Shown here piece after piece: positions 8,189-15,748 of a stretch of DNA of 43,271 bases (its first letter is position 1; the number at the start of each line of letters is the position of its first letter). Where the stretch lies: positions 1-43,271 of the forward strand of contig JALWKK010000075.1 in assembly GCA_027081505.1 (NCBI GenBank), written 5' to 3'. This stretch comes from Flavobacteriaceae bacterium. Its GTDB lineage: Bacteria > Bacteroidota > Bacteroidia > Flavobacteriales > Flavobacteriaceae. The translations under genes were made by a program, and so were the position numbers. Under the pieces are notes generated by a model. It did no database searches. It had not been told where the DNA came from and saw nothing but the letters and a program-made list of their open reading frames with translations.

Positions 8189-9223
8189 ATCATCCCAATT
8201 AGTATTTAAATCAACTTCTTTAAACCCCGAGTAATCTTCAACTTCGTGTAACTTTTCAATCAAAAAATCCTCTTGTTTACAAAAAGGCGCAATTTTTAAA
8301 CGGTACATCCTTTTTGCAAGATATTCTTGTTCAAACTGTCCGGGAGTAGGAATAAAAAATGCTTTTTTATTTAATACAGCTAAGTCCATTATGGTAGAAT
8401 ATCCCGAACGAGCAATAACAAGTTTGGATTGATTTAGTGTTTTTTCAAGATTTTTACTCGTCATAAAATTTACCTTTTTTATGTTTGCAAAGCGGAAGAA
8501 TTCTTGTTTTTTTTCAACTTTTCCTTGAATAAGTATTACTTTGTAACGAGAGTTTTTTAAATTGGAAATCAAGATTTTTTCCAGATAGCTTCGTTGGGGT
8601 TCAGGACCCGATAACAATACACAGATATCATATTTATAGGAAAGATTTTCTTTTTTAAACCGACTTAATAAACCCATATTTTTTACAGGAATTTCTGTTT
8701 TGGCACGGCTTAACATTCCGCTAAAGTTATCTTTTCCGCTTACATCCGGAACCCAACATTGTTTAAAATTACCAATTATTTTTTGATGAAGACAAGTAGA
8801 AACGCCTGAAAAAACACCGCTTAACACACGTAACTGGTGCGATATATAAATACTCGGGATGTCCTTATGGTACACTCCAAAACGATTATCACTAAGTATA
8901 AAATCTATTTCATTAAAAGCAACTAATTTGTTAATTACGTTTTTTTCGGCATTATATGTTTTTATAAAACGAGGTATTTTTTTAACAAAGTGCCAAACAA
9001 AAAACCGTCCTCCGGTTTTAGGATAGGTAATGTTATAGGAAGGTAATGCAAACGTCTTTAAATGCGGAAATTCTTTTTTTAAAAGCTGTAACGAATCTCC
9101 ATCTGAAGCAATAACAACAGTATAGTTTCTTGCTTCTAAAGCTTTAATAATAGGAATGCATCGCGTAGCATGACCCAACCCCCAATTTAAAGGAGCAATT
9201 AGTATGGTAGGTTTTTGTTTCAC
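8162..9223 (-). CDS. MurG-like GT-B glycosyltransferase family protein
   Basis: The 353-residue protein begins with ILIAPLNWGLGHATRCIPI, the glycine-rich N-terminal loop of GT-B enzymes related to MurG and monogalactosyldiacylglycerol synthase (GT28). The C-terminal half has VIARSGYSTIMDLAVLNKKAFFIPTPGQFEQEYLA, which corresponds to the nucleotide-sugar-binding loop. The N-terminus is hydrophilic with no signal peptide, so it is cytoplasmic. Acceptor and donor cannot be told from sequence. The start is GTG 9223 and lies only 4 bases after a good -7 box (9228-9235), so the transcript may be leaderless. The gene end overlaps the kinase gene tail to tail. Confidence 0.82.
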   Translation of the reverse strand: MKQKPTILIAPLNWGLGHATRCIPIIKALEARNYTVVIASDGDSLQLLKKEFPHLKTFALPSYNITYPKTGGRFFVWHFVKKIPRFIKTYNAEKNVINKLVAFNEIDFILSDNRFGVYHKDIPSIYISHQLRVLSGVFSGVSTCLHQKIIGNFKQCWVPDVSGKDNFSGMLSRAKTEIPVKNMGLLSRFKKENLSYKYDICVLLSGPEPQRSYLEKILISNLKNSRYKVILIQGKVEKKQEFFRFANIKKVNFMTSKNLEKTLNQSKLVIARSGYSTIMDLAVLNKKAFFIPTPGQFEQEYLAKRMYRLKIAPFCKQEDFLIEKLHEVEDYSGFKEVDLNTNWDDLFGFFEGK

Positions 9224-9227
9224 AAAA

Positions 9228-9235
9228 CAAAGGTA
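9228..9235 (-). promoter_or_regulatory. -7 promoter box TACCTTTG for the glycosyltransferase gene
   Basis: The minus strand reads TACCTTTG, matching the Bacteroidota -7 consensus TAnnTTTG. It ends 4 bases before the GTG start codon, so transcription probably starts at or next to the start codon. Confidence 0.55.
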
Positions 9236-9261
9236 GTATTATGCAGGCAATAATATTTCAG

Positions 9262-9269
9262 TATTTTTG
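9262..9269 (+). promoter_or_regulatory. -7 promoter box TATTTTTG for trmB
   Basis: TATTTTTG matches TAnnTTTG and lies 12 bases before ATG 9282. It overlaps an in-frame TTG (9267), which rules that TTG out as the start codon. Together with the minus-strand box it forms a compact divergent promoter pair. Confidence 0.6.
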
Positions 9270-9281
9270 CGAGGAAAAAAA

Positions 9282-9962
9282 ATGACCGTGGGAAGTAAAA
9301 ACAAACTCAAACGATTTAAAGAAAACGAAACTTTTGCCAATGTTATTCAGCCTACACGTGAACAGGCTTTTAACAACGAATTAAAGCTAAAAGGAAATTG
9401 GAAAAAAACTATTTTTAAAAACAACAATCCTATTGTTTTAGAATTGGGTTGCGGTAAAGGCGAATATACCGTTGCGCTTGCAAAAAAAAATCCTGATATT
9501 AATTACATTGGTGTTGACATTAAAGGCGCTCGTTTTTGGAGAGGTGCCAAAACCGCTTTGGAAGAAGAATTAAAAAATGTACGCTTTTTACGAACCCAAA
9601 TAGAACTTATCGACTTGTTTTTTGCAGAAGCTGAAGTGCAAGAAATCTGGATAACTTTCCCCGATCCTCAAATAAAATACAAACGCACCAAGCATCGTTT
9701 AACAAATAAAAATTTCTTAGAGAAATACAACAAAATACTTTCCGGACCGGGTGTTGTACACCTTAAAACTGATAGTGAATTTATGCATGGTTACACCTTG
9801 GGTTTATTACACGGAATGGGAAAAACAATAATCTACAGCAATCACGATATTTATGGCAGTACCGGTGTTCCGGAGGAAGCAACTGCCGTTAAAACCTTTT
9901 ATGAGCAACAGTTTTTAGAACAAGGAAAAAAGATAACCTACATCCGGTTTAAAGTACATTAA
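9282..9962 (+). CDS. trmB: tRNA (guanine-N7-)-methyltransferase TrmB
   Basis: The product forms m7G46 in the variable loop of tRNA, using S-adenosylmethionine. The opening GSKNKLKRFKENETF and VIQPTREQ are typical of flavobacterial TrmB. The SAM-binding motif VLELGCGKGEYTVALA is clear, followed by GVDIKGARFWRGAKTA and the signature WITFPDPQIKYKRTKHRL, with LKTDSEF near the end. I chose ATG 9282 (226 residues). The upstream TTG 9267 lies inside the promoter box, and GTG 9288 is a possible alternative that gives the common MGSKNK start. The length is normal for the family. Confidence 0.93.
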   Translation: MTVGSKNKLKRFKENETFANVIQPTREQAFNNELKLKGNWKKTIFKNNNPIVLELGCGKGEYTVALAKKNPDINYIGVDIKGARFWRGAKTALEEELKNVRFLRTQIELIDLFFAEAEVQEIWITFPDPQIKYKRTKHRLTNKNFLEKYNKILSGPGVVHLKTDSEFMHGYTLGLLHGMGKTIIYSNHDIYGSTGVPEEATAVKTFYEQQFLEQGKKITYIRFKVH

Positions 9963-10003
9963 AATCATTTTTTGTAAATTCACACACTAATCAACCCAAA
10001 CAC

Positions 10004-10633
10004 GTGGCTCTCGTAACTAATTTTTTTATTGGTTTTATTATGGCATTTATTTCGGTGCTTCCGCCGGGATTGCTTAATATCTACGCTGCTAAAGTAAGTA
10101 GAAAAGAAGGTAGAAAAAAAGCTTTTGTTTTTTCATCGGGTGTGATTGTTACGGTATTTTTTCAAACCTATATAGCCTTATTATTTGCCCGTTATTTAAA
10201 TAAAAACCCCGAACTTATAGACCTTTTGCAAAAAGTAGCACTGGGAATTTTTGTGAGTCTTACCGTTTATTTTTTATTCATTGCCAAAGATACTCGAAGA
10301 GAGCTACGGCAAGAAGCACAACATTCAAAAACCAGTCGTTTTTTTTCGGGAATGTTTCTTGCCGCACTTAATGTGCTGCCGTTTCCTTACTGGGTATATA
10401 TAAGTATTACTTTTTCAAGTTTCGGGTGGTTTACTTTTAACAAACCCTACTTGTTTCCGGCAGCTTTGGCATCTGCTATGGGCACTTTTGCCGTGTTAAT
10501 TATTTATGTTTGGTTTTTTAGAGCAAAAGAAAACCAAAAACCTTTTCGGTTTAATATGAATAAAATATTAGGAATTATTACCGCTATTATTGCAATTATT
10601 ACTTTTTTAAAAATTCTGCAAAATATGTCATGA
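10004..10633 (+). CDS. LysE family amino-acid exporter-like membrane protein
   Basis: The 209-residue product has about six membrane segments. The first carries the family-type motif SVLPPGLLNIYAAKVSRKEGRKKAFVFSSG, in which the P-P-G-L-L-N replaces the usual P-G-P. LysE-family proteins export small amino acids or related metabolites across the inner membrane; the substrate here is unknown. The start is GTG 10004. The stop overlaps the ATG of the next gene by 4 bases (ATGA), so the two are translationally coupled, although no functional link is obvious. Confidence 0.8.
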   Translation: MALVTNFFIGFIMAFISVLPPGLLNIYAAKVSRKEGRKKAFVFSSGVIVTVFFQTYIALLFARYLNKNPELIDLLQKVALGIFVSLTVYFLFIAKDTRRELRQEAQHSKTSRFFSGMFLAALNVLPFPYWVYISITFSSFGWFTFNKPYLFPAALASAMGTFAVLIIYVWFFRAKENQKPFRFNMNKILGIITAIIAIITFLKILQNMS

Positions 10634-10953
10634 AAGATTCCGGTTTTTTTGATAAAGTATATGCCGTTGTAAAGCAAATTCCAACCGGAAAAGTTACTTC
10701 CTACGGAGCCATTGCTGCTTATTTGGGCGCTCCAAAAAGCGCACGTATGGTAGGTTGGGCAATGAATGCCGCCCACAACAAACCCGAAATACCGGCACAT
10801 AGAGTAGTAAACCGAAACGGGCTGCTTACCGGAAAACATCACTTTCAAGGCACCAACTTAATGCAACAATTATTAGAAAACGAAGGCATTAAAGTGGTTA
10901 ACAATCAAATTCAAAACTTTGATACCGTTTTTTGGAATCCGAAGACAAAGTAA
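10630..10953 (+). CDS. Alkyltransferase-like (ATL) protein of the MGMT family
   Basis: The 107-residue protein is the DNA-binding C-terminal domain of O6-methylguanine-DNA methyltransferase standing alone. It has the helix-turn-helix region IPTGKVTSYGAIAAYLGAPKSARMVGWAM. The active-site motif PCHR is replaced by PAHR (IPAHRVVNRNG), so the methyl-accepting cysteine is missing. ATL proteins bind O6-alkylguanine, flip it out and hand the lesion to nucleotide excision repair instead of repairing it directly. It is coupled to the upstream exporter gene by a 4-base overlap. Confidence 0.92.
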   Translation: MKDSGFFDKVYAVVKQIPTGKVTSYGAIAAYLGAPKSARMVGWAMNAAHNKPEIPAHRVVNRNGLLTGKHHFQGTNLMQQLLENEGIKVVNNQIQNFDTVFWNPKTK

Positions 10954-10997
10954 AATAATTTTTGTAATTTACACGGAAAACCAATCCTCCCCAATAA

Positions 10998-13847
10998 ATG
11001 AAAAACAATTGTTTATTATTATTTTTAGCAATTCTCTTTCCATTTACTTCATTTTCTCAACAGTACTTTTTTAAAAATTATGGGATAGATGACGGGGTTA
11101 GCGCCGAAGTATTTGATGTTATACAGGCAAAAGACAAAACGTTATGGTTGGCAACCTATTTCGGAGTAAGTAATTTTAACGGAACGGAATTTATTCACTA
11201 CAATAAAAGTAACGGATTAAAAAATAATTTGGCAAAAACAATTTTTGAAGACTCTAAAGGAAGAATCTGGGTAGGGTATTATTCAAATGGAATAAATTAT
11301 ATTGAAAACGGAAAAGTTTTTACACTTGAAGAACCATTACTAAATCAACAATTAGCCGGTGTAATGCAGTTTTTAGAAACTAAAGACGGCACTATCTGGA
11401 TGTTTGCAACAGCTTACATTTTTACCTACAAAGATGGAAAATTATCACAGATCTATAAAGCTAATTCTAAAGAGGGTTATGCTTTTCCAAGCAATGCTAT
11501 GCAATCTAAAGACGGCACTATTTGGGTGGCAACCTTAGGACGAGGCATTGCTAAAATAAAACCTTCTCCTTTTAAAATAGAAATGATTAATGATAAAAAT
11601 TCAACGATTAATAATATTTGTTATTCGCTCTATGAAGATAAAGACGGGTCTATTTGGATAGGTTCCTATGGAAGTATTTTTAATTATAAAAATAATACAC
11701 TCACCGTACATAAACTTAAAGGAAAATCGCACAGAAACAGAATAATGAGTATTGCTGAAGATAAAGAAGGAAATTTTTGGTTAGGTCTTTACGGAAACGG
11801 CTTTGCAGTCTACGACAAGAAAAACACTTTCACTGTGGTTAATTCTAAAAACGGATTGCCGGATGATTACACCCTAAAACTCATAATAGATTCAGAAAAT
11901 AATAAATGGATTGCATCGCAAAATAACGGGCTTACAAAATTTAGAGATTTTGCCTTTGTATATTATACCGAAAAAGACGGGTTACCCAACAAACAAATAA
12001 ATGATTTTGAAACAAACAAAGGCGACACGCTTTTTATTGCCACTAAAAGAGGGATTGTGAATTTTTATAACGGAAAATTTTTTAACCCCCGACTAAAAGA
12101 CGAATACGTTCACGCCATAGCTTTTGATGCTAAAAACAACCTATGGTGCAGTACCACAAAAAAATATGGCATTGTAAACCAATCGCTAAAAGATCACTTA
12201 AATAAAGAAATTTTTTATGACATTATTTTAAAAAAAGATAGCACACTTGTATTTGCAGGAGAATTTAACCTGCAAGAAATAAAAAATAACAAGATAACAA
12301 TAAAAAAAGTAACCGGCTTAAACGCCAGAGATTTAATGTTATTAGATGACAAAATTATCATCACATCCTTAAAAAACTTAAAAGAATACCACCGCAACAA
12401 GGTAAAAATAATAACCGATTTACCCGCATCCATAAACACATTTTTAGAAATAACCCGATTTTCTGACACCGAATTTTTTGCAGGAACCTTAGATGCATTA
12501 ATCTATGTAAAATTAATAGATACAACCTATACCTACAAATCATTCTCTAGAGATAGATTTCCCGGTATTAGAGGTTTTAATTCAATCTTAGTAGATGATA
12601 ACACACTCTGGGTAGGATCATCATCTTCACTTTCTAAAATAGACATCAACTCTTTAATTAAAAAAGACTCTGTTGTTGTTGAAACCTACGGAAGAAATAT
12701 TGGATTTATAAAAGGAGAATCTAGTAAAGCCATTACCAAAATAAACAACGCTATTTATTTAGGGACAAATAACGGCATGCTAAAATTTTCTCCTCTTAAG
12801 TTTAATAAAAACAAAACAGCTCCTCAATTAAAAATTAAAGAAGTAGCTCTTTTTTCTGAAAAATTAAATGATAGTTTATACCTAAAAAATAATAAAACCA
12901 TTTTACCTTATAATAAAAATCATCTAACCTTTAAGCTCTCAGCAACTTCATTAACCTATCCTGAAAACATCAAATATAAATACAGATTAAAAGGGCTTAG
13001 AGACAGTAAATGGACCAAGCCTTCTTTTAATAACAAAGTAACCTATTCGTATTTACCTCCGGGGGATTACACATTTGAATTTGTAGCAGATAATGGCTTT
13101 GGCATCTGGCAAAAGGTACCTGAAACCTACTCTTTTGAAATATTACTCCCTTTTTGGAAAACAGATTGGTTTAAGTTTTGGGTAACCGCATTTGTGTTAT
13201 TGTTTGGATTCTCATACATTTATTTTACACAACGCCGTAAAAAAATTGAACAACAAAAATTTACTCAATCTTTAATTAAAGCACAAGAAAAAGAACGCAA
13301 GCGTGTATCTAAAGAACTTCATGACGGAGTAGGGCAAAACTTGCTGCTTATTAAAAATTCGCTTCAATTAAACCCGGATAAAACCCTAAAACTAATAGAT
13401 AAAACCATTGAAGAAATAAGATATATTTCCCGAAACCTTCATCCCGTCCAATTAGAAAAATTCGGATTAACAAAAGCACTAAAAAACATTGTAGAAGATA
13501 TCAATGAACTCACCGAAATATTTGTTACCGAAGAAATAGAAAACATCGATAATTTCTTCCCGAAAGAAAAAGAAATCTATCTCTATCGAATCGTTCAAGA
13601 ATGTTTTAATAATATCATAAAACACTCGGGAGCAACGGCAGCTAAAATAACGGCAAAAAAAGAAAAAAATAAAGTCACCGTTACTATTCAAGACAACGGA
13701 AAAGGGTTTAATTTTGAAACAAACCAAAACAAAAAAAGTTTCGGATTAAAATCCTTACAAGAACGCGCCTTATTTTTAAAAGGAAAAATTAACTTTGAAA
13801 CCGAAAAAAACAAAGGAACCATCATCACCTTAACTTCCTATCGTTAA
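10998..13847 (+). CDS. Sensor histidine kinase with two-component propeller and Y_Y_Y domain
   Basis: The 949-residue protein starts with a signal peptide (MKNNCLLLFLAILFPFTSFSQ). About 14 propeller-type repeats follow (patterns such as DGTIWVATLGRGI and DKDGSIWIGSYG, residues 30-600). A Y_Y_Y domain (YRLKGLRDSKW ... LPPGDYTFEFVADNGFG, about 640-705) comes next, then one membrane helix (about 724-742). The cytoplasmic HisKA_3 part has KELHDGVGQNLLLIK, giving phospho-acceptor His775, and the HATPase has DNGKGFNF and SFGLKSL. This is the periplasmic-sensor layout used by many Bacteroidota for glycan or envelope signals, but without the fused regulator of the hybrid type. Its stop shares one base with the start of the regulator gene, so the pair is co-translated. 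Confidence 0.93.
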   Translation: MKNNCLLLFLAILFPFTSFSQQYFFKNYGIDDGVSAEVFDVIQAKDKTLWLATYFGVSNFNGTEFIHYNKSNGLKNNLAKTIFEDSKGRIWVGYYSNGINYIENGKVFTLEEPLLNQQLAGVMQFLETKDGTIWMFATAYIFTYKDGKLSQIYKANSKEGYAFPSNAMQSKDGTIWVATLGRGIAKIKPSPFKIEMINDKNSTINNICYSLYEDKDGSIWIGSYGSIFNYKNNTLTVHKLKGKSHRNRIMSIAEDKEGNFWLGLYGNGFAVYDKKNTFTVVNSKNGLPDDYTLKLIIDSENNKWIASQNNGLTKFRDFAFVYYTEKDGLPNKQINDFETNKGDTLFIATKRGIVNFYNGKFFNPRLKDEYVHAIAFDAKNNLWCSTTKKYGIVNQSLKDHLNKEIFYDIILKKDSTLVFAGEFNLQEIKNNKITIKKVTGLNARDLMLLDDKIIITSLKNLKEYHRNKVKIITDLPASINTFLEITRFSDTEFFAGTLDALIYVKLIDTTYTYKSFSRDRFPGIRGFNSILVDDNTLWVGSSSSLSKIDINSLIKKDSVVVETYGRNIGFIKGESSKAITKINNAIYLGTNNGMLKFSPLKFNKNKTAPQLKIKEVALFSEKLNDSLYLKNNKTILPYNKNHLTFKLSATSLTYPENIKYKYRLKGLRDSKWTKPSFNNKVTYSYLPPGDYTFEFVADNGFGIWQKVPETYSFEILLPFWKTDWFKFWVTAFVLLFGFSYIYFTQRRKKIEQQKFTQSLIKAQEKERKRVSKELHDGVGQNLLLIKNSLQLNPDKTLKLIDKTIEEIRYISRNLHPVQLEKFGLTKALKNIVEDINELTEIFVTEEIENIDNFFPKEKEIYLYRIVQECFNNIIKHSGATAAKITAKKEKNKVTVTIQDNGKGFNFETNQNKKSFGLKSLQERALFLKGKINFETEKNKGTIITLTSYR

Positions 13848-14473
13848 TGAGCAAAAAAATTAATATAGTAGTTGCAGATGATCATCCCATCTTATTAGAA
13901 GGTGTTATTTCTGTGATTGAAAAAGAATTGCCCGAAATTAATACACATAAAGCAAACAACGGTATGGAGGCTTTGCAACTCATTACTTTTATTCAGCCCG
14001 AAATTACTATTTTAGATATTGAAATGCCCATTATGGACGGTATAGAAGTAGCAAAAAAAATTAGACAACTCAAGCTGCCTACAAAAATCATTTTTCTTAC
14101 CCTTCATAAAGAACGAAGTTTTTTTAAGGAAATTATTAAATTGGATGTAATGGGCTATGTGTTAAAAGAATTTTCTATTAACCAAATTTCTCATTGTATT
14201 AAAACCGTGTTAAGCGGAAAAAAATACTTCAGTAAAGAAATTGAAAGCTACATTGAAGACTCTGTAATAGACTTTTCTATTTTCACCAAAACCGAATTAA
14301 ATATTCTACGCCTTATCGCTAAAGAAAAAACTACAAAAGAAATAGCCGAAATGCTCTTTGTCTCTCCAAAAACAATAGACTCCCATCGCTATAATATCTG
14401 CAAAAAACTCAATCTAAAACCCGAAAAAAACAGCCTTTTAAAGTGGGTTTTTCAAAATGCACCTATTCTTTAA
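13847..14473 (+). CDS. NarL/LuxR-type response regulator
   Basis: The 208-residue protein has a receiver domain (residues 1-120) with acidic pocket Asp11-Asp12, phospho-acceptor Asp57 (ILDIEMPIMDG), the switch threonine in FLTLH and Lys in VLKEF. A GerE-type helix-turn-helix follows (TELNILRLIAKEKTTKEIAEMLFVSPKTIDSHRYNI, about 145-185). It is the cognate partner of the preceding propeller kinase, as shown by the 1-base overlap (TAATG). A 16-bp palindrome begins at its stop codon, and a secreted-protein operon follows directly. The most economical inference is that it controls that operon and perhaps itself. Confidence 0.94.
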   Translation: MSKKINIVVADDHPILLEGVISVIEKELPEINTHKANNGMEALQLITFIQPEITILDIEMPIMDGIEVAKKIRQLKLPTKIIFLTLHKERSFFKEIIKLDVMGYVLKEFSINQISHCIKTVLSGKKYFSKEIESYIEDSVIDFSIFTKTELNILRLIAKEKTTKEIAEMLFVSPKTIDSHRYNICKKLNLKPEKNSLLKWVFQNAPIL

Positions 14474-14486
14474 GGGTTAACCCTTA
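14471..14486. promoter_or_regulatory. 16-bp perfect palindrome, candidate regulator-binding site
   Basis: TAAGGGTTAACCCTTA is identical to its reverse complement and starts at the stop codon of the response regulator gene. It lies about 23 bases upstream of the -33 element of the next promoter. NarL-type regulators bind as dimers to inverted repeats, so it is a plausible operator; a weak terminator function is the alternative. Confidence 0.45.
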
Positions 14487-14509
14487 GATATTTACGGGTT
14501 TTTACTTAT

Positions 14510-14544
14510 TGACTTATAGTTATTAAAGGTGCTACTTTGCACCT
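14510..14544 (+). promoter_or_regulatory. Promoter with overlapping hairpin upstream of the fibre operon
   Basis: A TTG (near 14510), about 21 bases and TACTTTG (near 14533-14539) resemble the Bacteroidota TTG / TAnnTTTG promoter with one base missing in the -7 box. The -7 box lies in the loop of the inverted repeat AGGTGC-TACTTT-GCACCT (14527-14544), which could itself be an operator. The next gene starts 26 bases later. Confidence 0.45.
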
Positions 14545-14570
14545 AATCATTAACTTTAATTATTTCAGTC

Positions 14571-15065
14571 ATGAAAAAACTTGGATTATCTTTCATTTTC
14601 CTGATACTTTGCTTTACCGGTATCGGGCAAAATGTACAGCGCTCCTCGTTGAGTAGTAGCGGAGTTTCAAAAACTATGGAGATTGCAGGAACATCCTACT
14701 ACATTAGCCATAGTGTTGGGCAACAAAGTGCCATAGGTACTTTGCAATCAAACAACAACACCATTAGACAAGGTTTTCAACAACCTCCTGCTTCTATTAA
14801 GGTATATATTAACGACACTTCAAATCTTAGCGCACATATTTTTCCTAATCCGGTAGAAGCTTTTGTAACAATTGCATTTAATGATGTGGTAAAAAACCCT
14901 ATTCAAATAGAGTTATTTAACATCGCGGGTAAGCACATCTTTTCTAAAAAACAAGCACCAACAAACAGTTTTCAATTAGATATTTCGCAACTGGCAAGTG
15001 GTACTTATTTATTAACCCTTGTTGCCGGGTCTAAAAAGCTAACCGCAAAACTTATTAAAAAATAA
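14571..15065 (+). CDS. Small secreted protein with T9SS type A sorting domain
   Basis: The 164-residue product has a signal peptide (MKKLGLSFIFLILCFTGIGQ). A short N-terminal domain contains QRSSLSSSG, YYISHSVGQQSAIGTLQ and TIRQGFQQP, a pattern I have seen in small Bacteroidota proteins encoded beside large fibre proteins. A complete type A C-terminal domain follows (IFPNPVEAFVTIAF ... YLLTLVAGSKKLTAKLIKK, residues about 88-164). It should be exported by Sec, passed through the type IX machinery and either anchored or released at the surface. It is the first gene of an operon with an outer-membrane barrel gene (5-base gap) and the stalk gene. Function is unknown; it may be a base or anchor protein. 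Confidence 0.8.
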   Translation: MKKLGLSFIFLILCFTGIGQNVQRSSLSSSGVSKTMEIAGTSYYISHSVGQQSAIGTLQSNNNTIRQGFQQPPASIKVYINDTSNLSAHIFPNPVEAFVTIAFNDVVKNPIQIELFNIAGKHIFSKKQAPTNSFQLDISQLASGTYLLTLVAGSKKLTAKLIKK

Positions 15066-15070
15066 CTATT

Positions 15071-15730
15071 ATGAAAAAAATATACCTTTTTATACCCATA
15101 CTTTTTTTGGTGTTTCAATCTTATTCACAAGAATTAATCACCGAAACCGGAATAAATTTTACTTCGTTTGAATTTACCAACTCACAAGGAGAAAGTTTAG
15201 ATAATTTACAACCAAAAACCAAAAGTTTTTTGGCAATGGGATATCGTCATAACATAGTAAACCAAGTACTCTATCTCTACGGAGGGATAAGCCTAAATCA
15301 GTACGGAGCTATTGGCAGTGACGACTCGGTAGGAAACTATTTTGAATGGGACACTTCCTATCTTGGAGTCCATTTTAATGCAGATCTAAAAGTACTAAAT
15401 GCTAATAAATTCACACTGTTATTACGAGCCGGAACCGCTGCCGAATTTATGCTACAAGGTACACAAACGTTAAATAATCAAGTCTTTGACCTTAAAGGGC
15501 AAGAAGAGTTTAAAGACACTACTTTGTTTTTTAGGGGAGGCATCATTTTTCAATATCAAGCCAATCAAAATATCGCCGTTTTTACACAATACAGCTACGG
15601 AAAAAGTTCCGAAAACGGAAATTCACAAAAATTAAACTACCTATCAAACACTATTGGTGTAGGTCTCGTTTTTTCATTGTCCAACAGTAAATTTAAAACA
15701 CAAAAAACAAATGACAATAAAGAAGAATAA
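15071..15730 (+). CDS. Outer-membrane beta-barrel protein (hypothetical)
   Basis: The 219-residue protein has a signal peptide (MKKIYLFIPILFLVFQSYSQ) followed by alternating amphipathic strands such as YLYGGISLNQYGAIG, FTLLLRAGTAAEFML and IAVFTQYSYGKSS, with TIGVGLVFSL near the end. About eight strands are visible, consistent with a small outer-membrane barrel. A 17-residue hydrophilic tail (KFKTQKTNDNKEE) follows the last strand. It lies 5 bases after the T9SS-sorted protein gene and 18 bases before the stalk gene, so it probably works with them. I cannot name a family. Confidence 0.7.
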   Translation: MKKIYLFIPILFLVFQSYSQELITETGINFTSFEFTNSQGESLDNLQPKTKSFLAMGYRHNIVNQVLYLYGGISLNQYGAIGSDDSVGNYFEWDTSYLGVHFNADLKVLNANKFTLLLRAGTAAEFMLQGTQTLNNQVFDLKGQEEFKDTTLFFRGGIIFQYQANQNIAVFTQYSYGKSSENGNSQKLNYLSNTIGVGLVFSLSNSKFKTQKTNDNKEE

Positions 15731-15748
15731 TTAAAAAAAAAAGCAATC

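Noticed and set aside
9267-9281. Earlier TTG start for trmB
   Set aside because: The TTG is part of the -7 box TATTTTTG, and the following ATG or GTG gives the normal TrmB start.
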